In this document: in pieces, positions 23,369-33,620 of the stretch | How the letters are laid out: each line of letters opens with the position of its first letter | Position numbering within the stretch: the first letter of the stretch is position 1 | NCBI RefSeq assembly: GCF_027270315.1 | Contig: NZ_CP114413.1 | Location: forward strand, 1,674,001-1,738,000 | Direction of reading: 5' to 3' | Origin: Streptomyces cinnabarinus | Lineage (GTDB): Bacteria > Actinomycetota > Actinomycetes > Streptomycetales > Streptomycetaceae | Length of the DNA stretch: 64,000 bases | The notes under the pieces: model-generated | Seen by the model: only the letters and a program-made list of their open reading frames with translations | Database searches by the model: none | Told to the model about the DNA's origin: nothing | Program-made: the position numbers and the translations under genes

Positions 23369-24055
23369 TCAGTGGTCGCATGCCCAGGCCGCGGACTTGG
23401 TCACCGCGTCGGCCTGAGCGCGCAGCGCGCGGACCGCCTCGGCGGGGTCCTTGGCCCCGTAGACCGCGGAACCGGCGACGAAGACATCCGCCCCGGCCTC
23501 CGCGCATCGCTCGATGGTGGACGCCGAGACCCCGCCGTCCACCTGTAGCCACAGCTCAAGGCCGTGCTTGCTGATCAACTCGCGGGTCCGGCGAATCTTG
23601 GGGAGCATGATGTCGAGGAACGCCTGTCCCCCGAATCCGGGCTCGACCGTCATGATCAGCAACATGTCGAGCTCGGGGAGCAGATCCTCGTACGGCTCGA
23701 TCGGTGTCGCGGGCCTCAGCGCCATGGAGGCACGCGCGCCCTTGGCCCGGATCTCGCGGGCCAGACGCACCGGAGCGGTGGCCGCCTCCACATGGAAGGT
23801 GACGGAACCGGCCCCCGCCTCTACGTACTGGGGCGCCCACCGATCGGGGGCCTCGATCATCAGATGGCAGTCCAGCGGGGTGTCCGTCGCACGGGCCAAC
23901 GACTCTACGACCGGCACTCCGAGCGTGAGGTTCGGGACGAAATGGTTGTCCATGACGTCGACGTGGAGCCAGTCGGCTCCTTCGACCGCCTTCGCCTCGT
24001 CCGCAAGGCGGGCGAAGTCGGCGGACAGGATGCTGGGATTGATCTGCGCGGCCAT
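23369..24055 (-). CDS. rpe: Ribulose-phosphate 3-epimerase
   Basis: A 228-residue TIM-barrel enzyme interconverting ribulose 5-phosphate and xylulose 5-phosphate. The family signatures are complete: NPSILSADFARL at the start, LHVDVMDNHFVPN (metal-binding His and Asp), LIMTVEPGFGGQ and VDGGV near the end. It is a member of the pentose phosphate pathway. The regulator and RNase genes follow on the same strand. It diverges from the MMPL transporter gene over a gap that contains a repeat fragment. Confidence 0.95.
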   Translation of the reverse strand: MAAQINPSILSADFARLADEAKAVEGADWLHVDVMDNHFVPNLTLGVPVVESLARATDTPLDCHLMIEAPDRWAPQYVEAGAGSVTFHVEAATAPVRLAREIRAKGARASMALRPATPIEPYEDLLPELDMLLIMTVEPGFGGQAFLDIMLPKIRRTRELISKHGLELWLQVDGGVSASTIERCAEAGADVFVAGSAVYGAKDPAEAVRALRAQADAVTKSAAWACDH

Positions 24056-24097
24056 GACCCAACTCTGCCATGTCCTCCGGGGGTCAGCCGCATCGGT

Positions 24098-24122
24098 GTT
24101 CCCCGCGCCCCTTACGGGGCGC
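24098..24122. repeat. Fragment of the dispersed repeat with hairpin
   Basis: On the minus strand AAGGGGCGCGGGGAAC (24098-24113) matches the first 16 bases of the dispersed repeat. It adjoins a hairpin, GCGCCCC (24105-24111) pairing with GGGGCGC (24116-24122). It lies between the divergent rpe and MMPL genes. Confidence 0.6.
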
Positions 24123-24159
24123 TGCTGTGCGTGGCATCCTTTCGGCCTCGGGGGTGGCG

Positions 24160-26307
24160 ATGACTGAAAAGCGTGGGATTGCGCATCTGGTCTGTGGACG
24201 CCGGGCCAAGTGGGTCGTGCTGGTGCTGTGGCTCATCGTGCTGTTCGTCGTCGCCCCCTTCGCCCAGAAACTCACCGACGCGCAGGACAACGACGCGGCC
24301 TCCTGGCTGCCGGGGTCGGCCGAGTCCACCCAAGTCCTTCAGATCTCGGAGGACTTCCGGCCCGAGCAGATCCCCGCCGTCGTCATCTACGCCCGGGAGA
24401 GCGGGCTGACGGCCGAGGACCGGGCCGCCATCGAGGAGGACGTAAGGGAGCTGAAGCAGCTCACCGCGCACGGCATCCGCGGCGACGAGACCCGCGGGCC
24501 CACCTACGACCGTGAGGTGGATCCGCGCGCGGCCCAGGTGCAGGTGCCGATCACGATGGACGAGAAGGGCTGGGAGGAGATCTCGCCCGCGGTCGACGAC
24601 ATCCGCGAGATCACCGGCGAGGGCGGCAACGGGCTCGCCGTGCACATCACCGGCCCCGGCGGTACGTCCGCGGACTTCGCGGAGGCGTTCGAGGGCATCG
24701 ACTCCACCCTGCTGCTCTCCGCGATGGCCGTCGTCATCGTCATGCTGCTGATCACCTATCGCAGCCCCACCCTCCTGCTGGTCCCGCTGATCGCGGTGAT
24801 CGCCGCCCTGTTCACCGCTCAGGCCCTCATCTACTTCCTGGCGGAGTACGCGGGCCTGACCGTGAATGGCCAGAGCGCGGGCATTCTCACCGTGCTCGTC
24901 TTCGGCGCGGGGACGGACTATGCCCTCTTGCTGGTCGCGCGATATCGCGAGGAACTGCGCGGCCACGAGGACCGCCACGAGGCGATGGCGCTGGCCCTGC
25001 ACCGCGCCGGGCCCGCCGTGATCGCCTCCGGCGCGACCGTCGTCCTGAGCATGCTGGTGCTGATGGCCGCCGAGATGAACTCCACCAGCGGCCTCGGACC
25101 GGTCGCGGCGATCGGCGTCGCGGTCGGCATGCTGGCCATGATGACGCTGTTTCCGGCCCTGCTGGTGATCTTCGGCCGCTGGATCTTCTGGCCGGTCGTC
25201 CCGCACCTCGGCGCCCCGAACCCGCACGAGCGGGGCATCTGGGCACGCATGGGCCGCCGTATCGCCGCCCGGCCGCGCATGGTCTGGGGCGTCACCGCGG
25301 TGGTCCTCGCCATCTGCTCGCTCGGTCTGATCCAGTTGCGCGCCGAGGGCATCAGCAACGCGGACGCCTTCACCGGCACCCCGGACTCGATCACCGGGCA
25401 GGAGGTCTCCGAGCGGTACTTCCCGGCGGGCAGCGGCGATCCGCTGGTCATCATCAGCAACCAGGCGCAGGCCGAGGAGGTCGGCCGGGCCGTCGCGGAC
25501 ACCCCGGGCGTGGTCCCGGAGTCGCTCGGCCTGCCACCGGGCACCGCTCCGTCCGCCGACGGCAGGGTGCTGTTCGAGGCGACCATGTCCGACCCGGCCG
25601 ACAGCGAGGCCGCCAAGCAGACGGTGGAGCGGGTCCGGGACGCCGTGCACGCGGTACCGGACGCGGACGCCCAGGTCGGCGGCGGTACGGCCGCCCTGCT
25701 GGACATGGACAAGGCGACCACGCACGACAACATCCTGATCATCCCGCTGGTGCTGGTGGTCGTGCTGCTGATCCTGTGCGCCCTGCTGCGTTCCCTGATC
25801 GCGCCGCTGCTGCTGATCGGCACGGTGATCCTGTCCTTCACTGCGGCCCTGGGCATCAGCGCGCTCGCGTTCCGCCACCTCTTCGACTACGCGGGCGAGT
25901 CGACGGACTTCCCGCTGTTCGTCTTCGTGTTCCTGGTCGCCCTGGGCATCGACTACAACATCTTCCTGACCACCCGGATCCGCGAGGAGGCGGGCCGTCA
26001 GGGCACCCGTGCGGGCGTGGTGACCGGACTCGCCGCGACGGGCGCCGTCATCACCTCGGCCGGCCTGGTCCTGGCCGGCACCTTCGCCGCCCTCGGTACG
26101 CTCCCCATGGTCGCCTTCGCGGAGATCGGCTTCGCGGTCGCGCTCGGTGTCCTCCTGGACACCTTCATCGTGCGGTCCGTGCTGGTCACCGCGCTGTTCC
26201 TGGACGTCGGCCCGAAGGTGTGGTGGCCGCACCGGCTGGCGAAGGAGGACGGCGGGGTCAGTCCCGCTGAGGCGGATAAACAGATGGCTCGTCCAGCGGG
26301 ACCTTGA
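24160..26307 (+). CDS. MMPL-family RND transporter
   Basis: A 715-residue RND-type membrane protein made of two repeats. Each has one N-terminal membrane helix, a large extracytoplasmic domain and five more helices. The motifs FGAGTDYALLLVARYREEL and FLVALGIDYNIFLTTRIREE are the MMPL TM4 segments with the proton-relay Asp-Tyr pairs. The N-terminal KRGIAHLVCGRRAKWVV is typical of Streptomyces MMPL exporters. It probably exports a lipid or a secondary metabolite. The ATG at 24160 follows a G-rich site; a GTG at 24154 is also possible. Its 3' end overlaps the convergent DUF6027-like gene by 50 bp. Confidence 0.88.
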   Translation: MTEKRGIAHLVCGRRAKWVVLVLWLIVLFVVAPFAQKLTDAQDNDAASWLPGSAESTQVLQISEDFRPEQIPAVVIYARESGLTAEDRAAIEEDVRELKQLTAHGIRGDETRGPTYDREVDPRAAQVQVPITMDEKGWEEISPAVDDIREITGEGGNGLAVHITGPGGTSADFAEAFEGIDSTLLLSAMAVVIVMLLITYRSPTLLLVPLIAVIAALFTAQALIYFLAEYAGLTVNGQSAGILTVLVFGAGTDYALLLVARYREELRGHEDRHEAMALALHRAGPAVIASGATVVLSMLVLMAAEMNSTSGLGPVAAIGVAVGMLAMMTLFPALLVIFGRWIFWPVVPHLGAPNPHERGIWARMGRRIAARPRMVWGVTAVVLAICSLGLIQLRAEGISNADAFTGTPDSITGQEVSERYFPAGSGDPLVIISNQAQAEEVGRAVADTPGVVPESLGLPPGTAPSADGRVLFEATMSDPADSEAAKQTVERVRDAVHAVPDADAQVGGGTAALLDMDKATTHDNILIIPLVLVVVLLILCALLRSLIAPLLLIGTVILSFTAALGISALAFRHLFDYAGESTDFPLFVFVFLVALGIDYNIFLTTRIREEAGRQGTRAGVVTGLAATGAVITSAGLVLAGTFAALGTLPMVAFAEIGFAVALGVLLDTFIVRSVLVTALFLDVGPKVWWPHRLAKEDGGVSPAEADKQMARPAGP

Positions 26308-26686
26308 GCCAGGCGATCATCTGCCTCAGCTGGTGGTAGGCGCGGAGCCGTTCCTCGTCGCTGTCGGCCTCCTCCGCGGCCGCGATGGGTTCCCAGAGCC
26401 GGGGCACCATCACCGGGCCCACCTCCAGCAGCCCGCCGCTGCCGCCGGAGGCCCAGCGCGCCAGCACATAGCGGACGAGGGCGCCCACCGGGACGTCCAG
26501 GTTCCGCGACATCCCGTGCAGCGTGTCCAGGGGTTCGAGCAGGCCGTAACCCACCACGTCCGACTTGAAGTTGGCGTGCGGATCGTCCGCGGCCCACTCC
26601 CCCTTCCAGCGGCGCAGCCGTACGACGTCCTGACCGTCCTCGTCGGTCCACACATCGGGATCCTCGGCCTGGCTCGACACGGGCAT
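26258..26686 (-). CDS. DUF6027-like conserved protein
   Basis: A 142-residue acidic soluble protein without catalytic motifs that I recognise. Features are an N-terminal acidic segment, then RRWKGEWAADDPHANFKSDVVGYGLLEPLDTLHGMS, read here as separate blocks around residues 24-60, and a helical tail rich in Glu. I believe it matches DUF6027, an actinobacterial family, but am not certain. The ATG at 26686 has AGGAGG 3 nt upstream. It follows rsmB by 55 bp and may share its transcript. It overlaps the MMPL gene tail by 50 bp in antisense. Confidence 0.6.
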   Translation of the reverse strand: MPVSSQAEDPDVWTDEDGQDVVRLRRWKGEWAADDPHANFKSDVVGYGLLEPLDTLHGMSRNLDVPVGALVRYVLARWASGGSGGLLEVGPVMVPRLWEPIAAAEEADSDEERLRAYHQLRQMIAWLKVPLDEPSVYPPQRD

Positions 26687-26741
26687 CAGCCTCCTGGGAG
26701 GGGTCGGATGCCCCGAGTCTCGCCTCACCGGCCCCCGGACG

Positions 26742-28160
26742 TCAGGCCGTCCGCCGGACAAGCGCCAGATACATCGCGTCGGTCCCGTGCCGGTGCGGCC
26801 ACAACTGCACGTCGGGCCCGTCGCCGAGGTCCGGCACGCCGGGGAGCAGCGGCCGGGCGTCGATCAGCTCCGCACCCGGGTACTGCTTGAGCATGTCGTC
26901 GACGACGGCCCGGGTCTCGGCGAGATGCGGGGAGCAGGTGGCGTAGCCGACGACCCCGCCGACCCGCACGGATTCGAGCGCCGTGCGCAGCAGGCCCCGC
27001 TGGAGCGGCCCGAAGCCGTCGAGGTCCTCGGGCCTGCGCCGCCACCGCGCCTCCGGCCGCCGCCGCAGCGCGCCGAGGCCGGTGCAGGGCACATCCATCA
27101 GCACGCGGTCGAAGGAGCCGGGCCGCCAAGGCGGCCGGGTCCCGTCGGCGGCGATCACCTGGTACGGCCCGGGGTTGCCGTTGAGCGCCTTGGCGACGAG
27201 CCCCGCCCGGTGCGGCTGCTTCTCGGAGGCGAGCAGCAGCGCCCCGCGCTCGGCGGCCAGCGCACCGAGCAGCGCGGCCTTGCCACCGGGCCCCGCGCAC
27301 CCGTCGAGCCACTTGGCGTCGGGCCCGTCCAGCGGCGCGTTGGCCAGCGCGAGGGCGACCAACTGACTGCCCTCGTCCTGCACCCCGGCCCGCCCGTCGC
27401 GGACGGCCGGGATCGCGCCGGGCTCACCACCCTCGGCGAGCCGTACGGCATACGGCGACCAGCGCCCCGGCACCGCGGCCTCCTCGCCGAGCAGCTCCTC
27501 CGTCGTGGCCCGGCCGGGCCGGGCGACCAGCGTCACCTCGGGCCGTTCGTTGTCGGCCTCCAGCAGTTCCTCGATCCCGGCCCGGCCACCGCCGAGGGAG
27601 TCCCACAGCGCGGAGACGACCCAGCGCGGATGCGAGTGCACGACGGCGAGATGGTCCTCGGGGTCGTCGTCGTAGGGCGGCGCGACCTGCTCGATCCAGC
27701 CGTCGAGATCGTGCTGGGAGATCTTCCGCAGAACGGCGTTCACGAACTTGGCCCGCCCGTCGCCGAGGACGACCCGCGCCAGCTCGACAGAGGCGGAGAC
27801 CGCGGCGTGCGTCGGGATCCGGGTCCCGAGCAGCTGATGGGCACCGAGGCTCAGCACATCCAGCACCGGCGGGTCGACCTCGCGCAGCGGCCGGTCGACA
27901 CACGCGGCGATGACGGCGTCGTACGTCCCCTGCCGCCGCAGCGTCCCGTACACCAGCTCGGTCGCGAGCGCGGCGTCCCGCCCGTCGAAGTCCCCCTTCT
28001 CCCGCGCCTTGCGCAGCAGGGGCGGGAGCACGAGGTTGGCGTACGCGTCCCGCTCGTCCACCGCCCGCAGGGCCTCGAAGGCGAGGACGCGGACGGGGTC
28101 CTTCTTGGGCCGCCGGTAGGGCTTGCCGGGTTTGCGGGGCGGACGGGAGGTGTCGCTCAC
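26742..28160 (-). CDS. rsmB: 16S rRNA m5C methyltransferase RsmB
   Basis: A 472-residue protein with an N-terminal NusB-like RNA-binding domain (about 20-160) and a C-terminal SAM-dependent methyltransferase. The motif DGCAGPGGKAALLGAL binds SAM. The DVPCTGLG and YATCS motifs supply the two conserved catalytic cysteines of the RNA m5C family. It would methylate C967 (E. coli numbering) of 16S rRNA. The Lys/Arg-rich N-terminal tail is common in actinobacterial copies. It lies 84 bp downstream of fmt, an arrangement widely conserved in bacteria. Confidence 0.92.
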   Translation of the reverse strand: MSDTSRPPRKPGKPYRRPKKDPVRVLAFEALRAVDERDAYANLVLPPLLRKAREKGDFDGRDAALATELVYGTLRRQGTYDAVIAACVDRPLREVDPPVLDVLSLGAHQLLGTRIPTHAAVSASVELARVVLGDGRAKFVNAVLRKISQHDLDGWIEQVAPPYDDDPEDHLAVVHSHPRWVVSALWDSLGGGRAGIEELLEADNERPEVTLVARPGRATTEELLGEEAAVPGRWSPYAVRLAEGGEPGAIPAVRDGRAGVQDEGSQLVALALANAPLDGPDAKWLDGCAGPGGKAALLGALAAERGALLLASEKQPHRAGLVAKALNGNPGPYQVIAADGTRPPWRPGSFDRVLMDVPCTGLGALRRRPEARWRRRPEDLDGFGPLQRGLLRTALESVRVGGVVGYATCSPHLAETRAVVDDMLKQYPGAELIDARPLLPGVPDLGDGPDVQLWPHRHGTDAMYLALVRRTA

Positions 28161-28244
28161 GAAAAGGTGCTCCGGATTGCTGGATGACGCTCGCTGAAGT
28201 GTGCGTCCAGCCTACGTCGCACCAGGCGCCCGGTGCCCGGCCGG

Positions 28245-29177
28245 TCAGACCCCGACGCGCTCGCCGTCGCCGATCCGCACCCCGCGGGCCCAGTCGGCGG
28301 CCCGCATCGGCTTCTTGCCCTGCGCCTGCACCCACAGCAGCTCCACGGCGTACGAACCCGTGCCGACGTGCACGCTGTTCTTGCCGACGGCCAGCGCGCC
28401 CGGGGCCAGCTCGGTGCGGTCCGGAACCGGCTGGACCTGGATGAGCTTGAGCCGCTCACCGCGGAAGACCGTCCACGCGCCGGGCGCCGGGGTGCAGCCG
28501 CGCACCACCCGGTCCACGCGCAGGGCGGGGGCGTTCCAGTCGATGTGGGCGTCCTCGACATTGACCTTCGGCGCCTGGCTGATGCCCTCGCCCGGCTGCG
28601 GTACGGCCTTCAGCGAGCCGTCCTCGATCCCGTCCATGGTCGCCGCGAGCAGCCCGGCACCGGCGAAGGCGAGCCGGGTCAGCAGATCGCCGCTGGTGTC
28701 GGTGGGCCGGATCGCCTCGGTCACGGTCCCGTAGACGGGCCCGGAGTCGAGCCCCTCCTCGATGAGGAAGGTGGACGCGCCGGTGATCTCGTCCCCCGCC
28801 ATGATCGAGTGCTGCACGGGCGCGGCCCCACGCCAGGCGGGCAGCAGGGAGAAGTGCAGGTTGACCCACCCATGGGCCGGAATGTCGAGGGCGACCCGAG
28901 GCAGCAGCGCCCCATAGGCCACCACGGGACAGCAGTCCGGCGCGATCTCCCGCAGCCGCTCCAGGAACTCCGGATCCCGCGGCTTGACGGGCTTCAGCAC
29001 CTCGATCCCCGCCTCCGCGGCCCGCTCCGCGACGGGCGAGGCGACCAGCCGCCGCCCCCGGCCGGCCGGAGCGTCGGGGCGCGTCACCACGGCGGCCACC
29101 TCATGCCGACCGGAGGCGAGCAGGGCGTCCAGAGCGGGAACGGCGACCTCGGGGGTACCGGCGAAGACAAGCTTCAT
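28245..29177 (-). CDS. fmt: Methionyl-tRNA formyltransferase
   Basis: A 310-residue enzyme that formylates initiator Met-tRNA with 10-formyl-THF. The N-terminal formyltransferase domain has VNLHFSLLPAWRGAAPVQ, which carries the catalytic Asn and His, and a downstream Asp. The C-terminal domain (from about 205) is the tRNA-binding OB-like fold. It is first in the fmt-rsmB pair and its start is divergent from a small HTH protein gene. There is no unusual feature in length or motifs. Confidence 0.95.
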   Translation of the reverse strand: MKLVFAGTPEVAVPALDALLASGRHEVAAVVTRPDAPAGRGRRLVASPVAERAAEAGIEVLKPVKPRDPEFLERLREIAPDCCPVVAYGALLPRVALDIPAHGWVNLHFSLLPAWRGAAPVQHSIMAGDEITGASTFLIEEGLDSGPVYGTVTEAIRPTDTSGDLLTRLAFAGAGLLAATMDGIEDGSLKAVPQPGEGISQAPKVNVEDAHIDWNAPALRVDRVVRGCTPAPGAWTVFRGERLKLIQVQPVPDRTELAPGALAVGKNSVHVGTGSYAVELLWVQAQGKKPMRAADWARGVRIGDGERVGV

Positions 29178-29304
29178 GGGTGAGTACGGGCCTCTCGCTC
29201 AGGGTTGGTCGGGCAGCTCACCAGTCTATTGGGCGAGCCCCGGCACCCGGCGCACGAATATGCCGGTACGCCCCCTCTGCGTGACCAGCGGAGCGTAAAC
29301 GCGT

Positions 29305-29325
29305 TGGTCAAGAAAGAGTTGACCA
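29305..29325. promoter_or_regulatory. Perfect 7-7-7 inverted repeat in the fmt/HTH gene gap
   Basis: TGGTCAA (29305-29311), GAAAGAG, TTGACCA (29319-29325) is an exact inverted repeat spaced by 7 bp. It sits 60 bp before the HTH gene start. It could be an operator, possibly for the product of that gene; the TTGACC half also resembles a -35. Confidence 0.5.
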
Positions 29326-29328
29326 CAA

Positions 29329-29357
29329 CGGGCCGCACATCGCGCGGCCCGATCCTT
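29329..29357 (+). terminator. Leader terminator or attenuator before the HTH gene
   Basis: CGGGCCGC (29329-29336) pairs with GCGGCCCG (29344-29351) around a 7-nt loop and is followed by ATCCTTTT. This has the form of an intrinsic terminator. No gene lies upstream on this strand, so it would act on the leader of the HTH gene that starts 27 bp later. Confidence 0.55.
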
Positions 29358-29384
29358 TTCAACGCCGGTTCGAGAGGCTTGTTC

Positions 29385-29927
29385 ATGGCCGACCACGCAA
29401 CCCACGACGCCCAGGCTCGGGCCAGCCTGCACTTGCTGGTGCGGGACATCGAGCGGGTCCGCCGGCAGGTGGACGCACTGCGCACGCTGACCGCCCAGTT
29501 GGGCAACGTCTACCGCCCGCGCCGCTCCGGCCCGTCCACGGGCTTCGTCGTCTACGGACGCGCCCCCGCTCCGACCGTACGTCTCGCCCAGGAACTGCGG
29601 GACAGCGTCGAGACCCTGGTCACGGCCGCGGTGGACTTCGACCGCTCACTCGGCTTCTCGTGGGACGCGGTGGGCTCCGCCCTCGGCGTGACCAAGCAGG
29701 CGGTGCACCGCCGCTACGGCTCCCGCCGCGCCGCGACGCAGGCTGCGGCCGAGGCGGAGCGCACGACCGATCAGTCGGGCAGCCGTACGGTGAGCGTCAA
29801 CACGGGCATCCCGTCGGTCCCCACGGTCCCCGCGGCCCGCTCCATGCCCACCCAGCCCACCGCAGGCAGCCCCGCCCTGAGAGACGACCCCCGCCCCCCA
29901 GCCTTCCCCTCCCCCCGAAACGGCTGA
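29385..29927 (+). CDS. Small protein with C-terminal-half helix-turn-helix, possible regulator
   Basis: A 180-residue protein with a helical N-terminus (DIERVRRQVDALRTL), a central domain and a helix-turn-helix-like segment, SWDAVGSALGVTKQAVHRRY (about 104-123). The tail is Pro/Ser/Thr-rich and disordered. I chose the ATG at 29385 because GAGAGG precedes it by 7 nt. It is divergent from fmt and convergent with priA. The segment suggests DNA binding, but the family is not recognised. The leader contains both an inverted repeat and an attenuator-like hairpin. Confidence 0.7.
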   Translation: MADHATHDAQARASLHLLVRDIERVRRQVDALRTLTAQLGNVYRPRRSGPSTGFVVYGRAPAPTVRLAQELRDSVETLVTAAVDFDRSLGFSWDAVGSALGVTKQAVHRRYGSRRAATQAAAEAERTTDQSGSRTVSVNTGIPSVPTVPAARSMPTQPTAGSPALRDDPRPPAFPSPRNG

Positions 29928-29940
29928 CTCCACCCCCCAC

Positions 29941-29979
29941 GCCCCCGCCCTCCCGCGCCGACACCGGGAGGCCGGGGGC
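29941..29979. terminator. Bidirectional terminator between convergent genes
   Basis: GCCCCCG-C-CCTCCCG (29941-29955) pairs with a downstream CGGGAGG-C-CGGGGGC with a single C-C mismatch in the middle. It lies between the stops of the HTH gene and priA and would serve both. Confidence 0.7.
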
Positions 29980-30054
29980 ACAGTCATGCCACTGGAACAG
30001 CGACCACCCACCCCCACAGCGACCCCGACGCCGCACACGCACATACCCGAACAC

Positions 30055-32214
30055 TCACCCAATGTCCGGCGGATCGATCCGCACCCGGACCGCGGCCTCC
30101 CCACCGGAACCCCCCCGAGCCATCCGCGCGGCCTGCGCCGCCTTCAGCGCAGCGGCCAACGCCGCCCCCTTCCCAGGTGGCACCCGAATCAGGGCCCGCT
30201 CCCACCGCTCCCCCGGCGGCGGCCCCCCAACCCGCCGAGGCCGCCCCGGCGCCGTGACAGGCACCGGCACCGGCCCCAACACCTCCGCCTCCGCGGGCAG
30301 TTCCACAGCGCGAAGAAACTCCTCCACGGCCTCCACGGCCCCCGACACCGCGGCCATCCGGGACACCGGCGGAAACCCCAACTCGGCCCGCTCGGCCAAC
30401 TCCCGCACCGCATGCCCCACGGGATCCCACCGCACCAGCGCCTGCACAGGCCGCAGCGTCGGCTCGGCCACCACCACCACGGTCCCGCCGACCCCCTGCG
30501 GCCGCACCAGCCCCGCCGCCCCGATCCACCGCCGCAACGCGTCCTCTCCGGCCCGCAGATCGGGCCGCCCCAGCATGGCCCACCCGTCCAGCAACAGAGC
30601 CGCCGCGTACCCCCCCTCGGCCACCGGCTCGGCCCCAGGCGTACTCACCACCAACGCCGGAGCCCCCGGCACCGTGTCCAGCACATGCTCCCGCCCGGAC
30701 GTCCGCACCGGCACGGCCGGAAACGCCCGCCCCAACTCCTCCGCGGTCCGCCGAGCCCCGACAACCTGCGCCCGCAGCCGGAACCCCCCGCACTCCGGGC
30801 AGTGCCAGGCGCCTTCCTCCCGCCCGCACCACCCACACCGCAACGCCCCGGCGTCGTCCCGCGCCTCCATCGGCCCGGAACAGTGCCGACACCGCGCGGG
30901 CGCCCGGCAGTTCGCACACGCCAGCCGAGGCACATACCCCCGCCGAGGCACCTGCACCAGCACCGGCCCCTGCCGCAGCGCGTCCCGCACCACCTGCCAG
31001 GCGAGCGTCGGCAACCGGGCCGCCCGCGCGGCCTCGTCCCGGGCGAGATCCCCGTCCCCCACGGTCCGCACGAGCGGCGCCGCCCCCCGGACCTGCTCCC
31101 GCGAGGCGACCAGCGGCCGGGCCCACCCGCTCTCCACGAGCTGCGCGGCCTCCACCGTGCAGCTCCAACCGCCCAGCAGAAACGCGCACTTGTCCTGCGC
31201 GGCCCGCAGCAGCAGCACATCCCGGGCATGCGGCTGCGGAGCATGCGGCTCACTGTGGCTGTCGTCCCCGTCGTCCCAGATGACGACAAGACCGAGATCC
31301 CGCACCGGCGCGAACATCGCGGCCCGTGCCCCCACCACGGCCCGAACCGACCCCCGCCGCACCGCGAGCCACTCCCGGTACCGCTTCTCGGGCCCGGCGT
31401 CGGCGGTCAGCACCGCATGCCGCCCGGTCCCCATCAGCTCCGTCAACGCGGCGTCGACCCGGGCGACGGCCCGCCCGTCCGGCACCACGACCAGCGCCCC
31501 CCGCCCGGACGAAAGCGTCGCCGCGACAGCCCGAGCGATCTCCGCACTCCACTCCGGCCCGGGCAGGGCGTTCCACACGGCCCGCGGTGCCCCACCCGAG
31601 GCCAGCGCCCCCAGAAACGCACCCCCGCTCTCGTACCGCGCCCAGGACCCCGCCTCAGGCACACCGGGCACCGGCAACGGCTCCGGCGAATCCCGCTGCT
31701 CGGCCCGAGCGCTACGCGGCGGCACCGCAAGCTGCAACACATCGGCAAGGCTCCCGGCGTACCGATCCGCGACAGCCCGAGCCAGCCCCAGCAACTCCTC
31801 ATCGAGTACCCGCTCGGGCGACACCACCTGAGCCAGCGCCGCCAACGGCCCCGAGTAATCGGACTCCGCCAGCCGCTCGACGAGAAACCCGTCGATCAGC
31901 CCCCCGCCCTCACGACGCCCTTCCCGCACCCGATGCCGCCCGGCCCCGAACCGCACCCGAACCCGCACCCCGGGCTGAGCATCGGCATCCAGCTCCGCAG
32001 GCACCGCATAGTCGAAGTACCGGTCAAGATGCAGCACCCCCTTGTCCACGAGCACCCGAGCAACAGGCAACTCCGCCGCCAGCTCCGCCCCCCGCCAGGT
32101 GCGAGGCTTCGCCCGAGGCCCCTTGGCCTTCCGCACACTCTCCCGAATGAACGCAAGCTGCTCAGGCGGCGCCCCCTCAGCCCCACTACCACCCTGCCCG
32201 TCTTCCCTGCTCAC
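30055..32214 (-). CDS. priA: PriA-like primosomal protein lacking helicase motifs
   Basis: A 719-residue primosome protein N' homologue. It keeps the N-terminal DNA-binding domain and the paired zinc-binding cysteines (CANC, CRHC, CGWC, CPEC). The region expected to hold Walker A (GxTGSGKT) reads WNALPGPEWSAE instead. The DEEH motif is replaced by WDDGDDSHSEP. This ATPase-dead form is known from Actinobacteria, so the protein probably acts in replication restart by structural contacts. The start is GTG at 32214; upstream sequence in the same frame belongs to metK. It follows metK by 110 bp. Confidence 0.88.
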   Translation of the reverse strand: MSREDGQGGSGAEGAPPEQLAFIRESVRKAKGPRAKPRTWRGAELAAELPVARVLVDKGVLHLDRYFDYAVPAELDADAQPGVRVRVRFGAGRHRVREGRREGGGLIDGFLVERLAESDYSGPLAALAQVVSPERVLDEELLGLARAVADRYAGSLADVLQLAVPPRSARAEQRDSPEPLPVPGVPEAGSWARYESGGAFLGALASGGAPRAVWNALPGPEWSAEIARAVAATLSSGRGALVVVPDGRAVARVDAALTELMGTGRHAVLTADAGPEKRYREWLAVRRGSVRAVVGARAAMFAPVRDLGLVVIWDDGDDSHSEPHAPQPHARDVLLLRAAQDKCAFLLGGWSCTVEAAQLVESGWARPLVASREQVRGAAPLVRTVGDGDLARDEAARAARLPTLAWQVVRDALRQGPVLVQVPRRGYVPRLACANCRAPARCRHCSGPMEARDDAGALRCGWCGREEGAWHCPECGGFRLRAQVVGARRTAEELGRAFPAVPVRTSGREHVLDTVPGAPALVVSTPGAEPVAEGGYAAALLLDGWAMLGRPDLRAGEDALRRWIGAAGLVRPQGVGGTVVVVAEPTLRPVQALVRWDPVGHAVRELAERAELGFPPVSRMAAVSGAVEAVEEFLRAVELPAEAEVLGPVPVPVTAPGRPRRVGGPPPGERWERALIRVPPGKGAALAAALKAAQAARMARGGSGGEAAVRVRIDPPDIG

Positions 32215-32265
32215 CCTTGCATTCTTACCAAACCCCACTGACAGCGAAGCGGCCCGGACATACGC

Positions 32266-32302
32266 CGAGGCCCGGCATCCCCACCAGGGACACCGGGCCT
32301 CG
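32266..32302 (-). terminator. Hairpin between metK and priA
   Basis: CGAGGCCCGG (32266-32275) pairs exactly with CCGGGCCTCG (32293-32302) over a 17-nt loop. It lies 23 bp past the metK stop. It has no T-run and may be a partial terminator. Confidence 0.65.
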
Positions 32303-32324
32303 TCAGCCGTACGAAAGGGAACCC

Positions 32325-33533
<1,209 letters not shown>

Positions 33534-33614
33534 AACGCTCCCTGGGGTTGCAGCGGCTGCTGGCTGATCATGGGCGGACGGGACGGGGGCTGCGCCCGGC
33601 GTCGTCCGAGAAAC

Positions 33615-33620
33615 AGTTTA
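33615..33620 (-). promoter_or_regulatory. Likely -10 of the metK promoter
   Basis: On the minus strand GATAAACTG supplies a TAAACT hexamer about 80 bp before the metK start. The same TAAACTG occurs upstream of rpsD (63986-63991). Nothing else of note is seen in the 33534-33773 gap. Confidence 0.4.
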
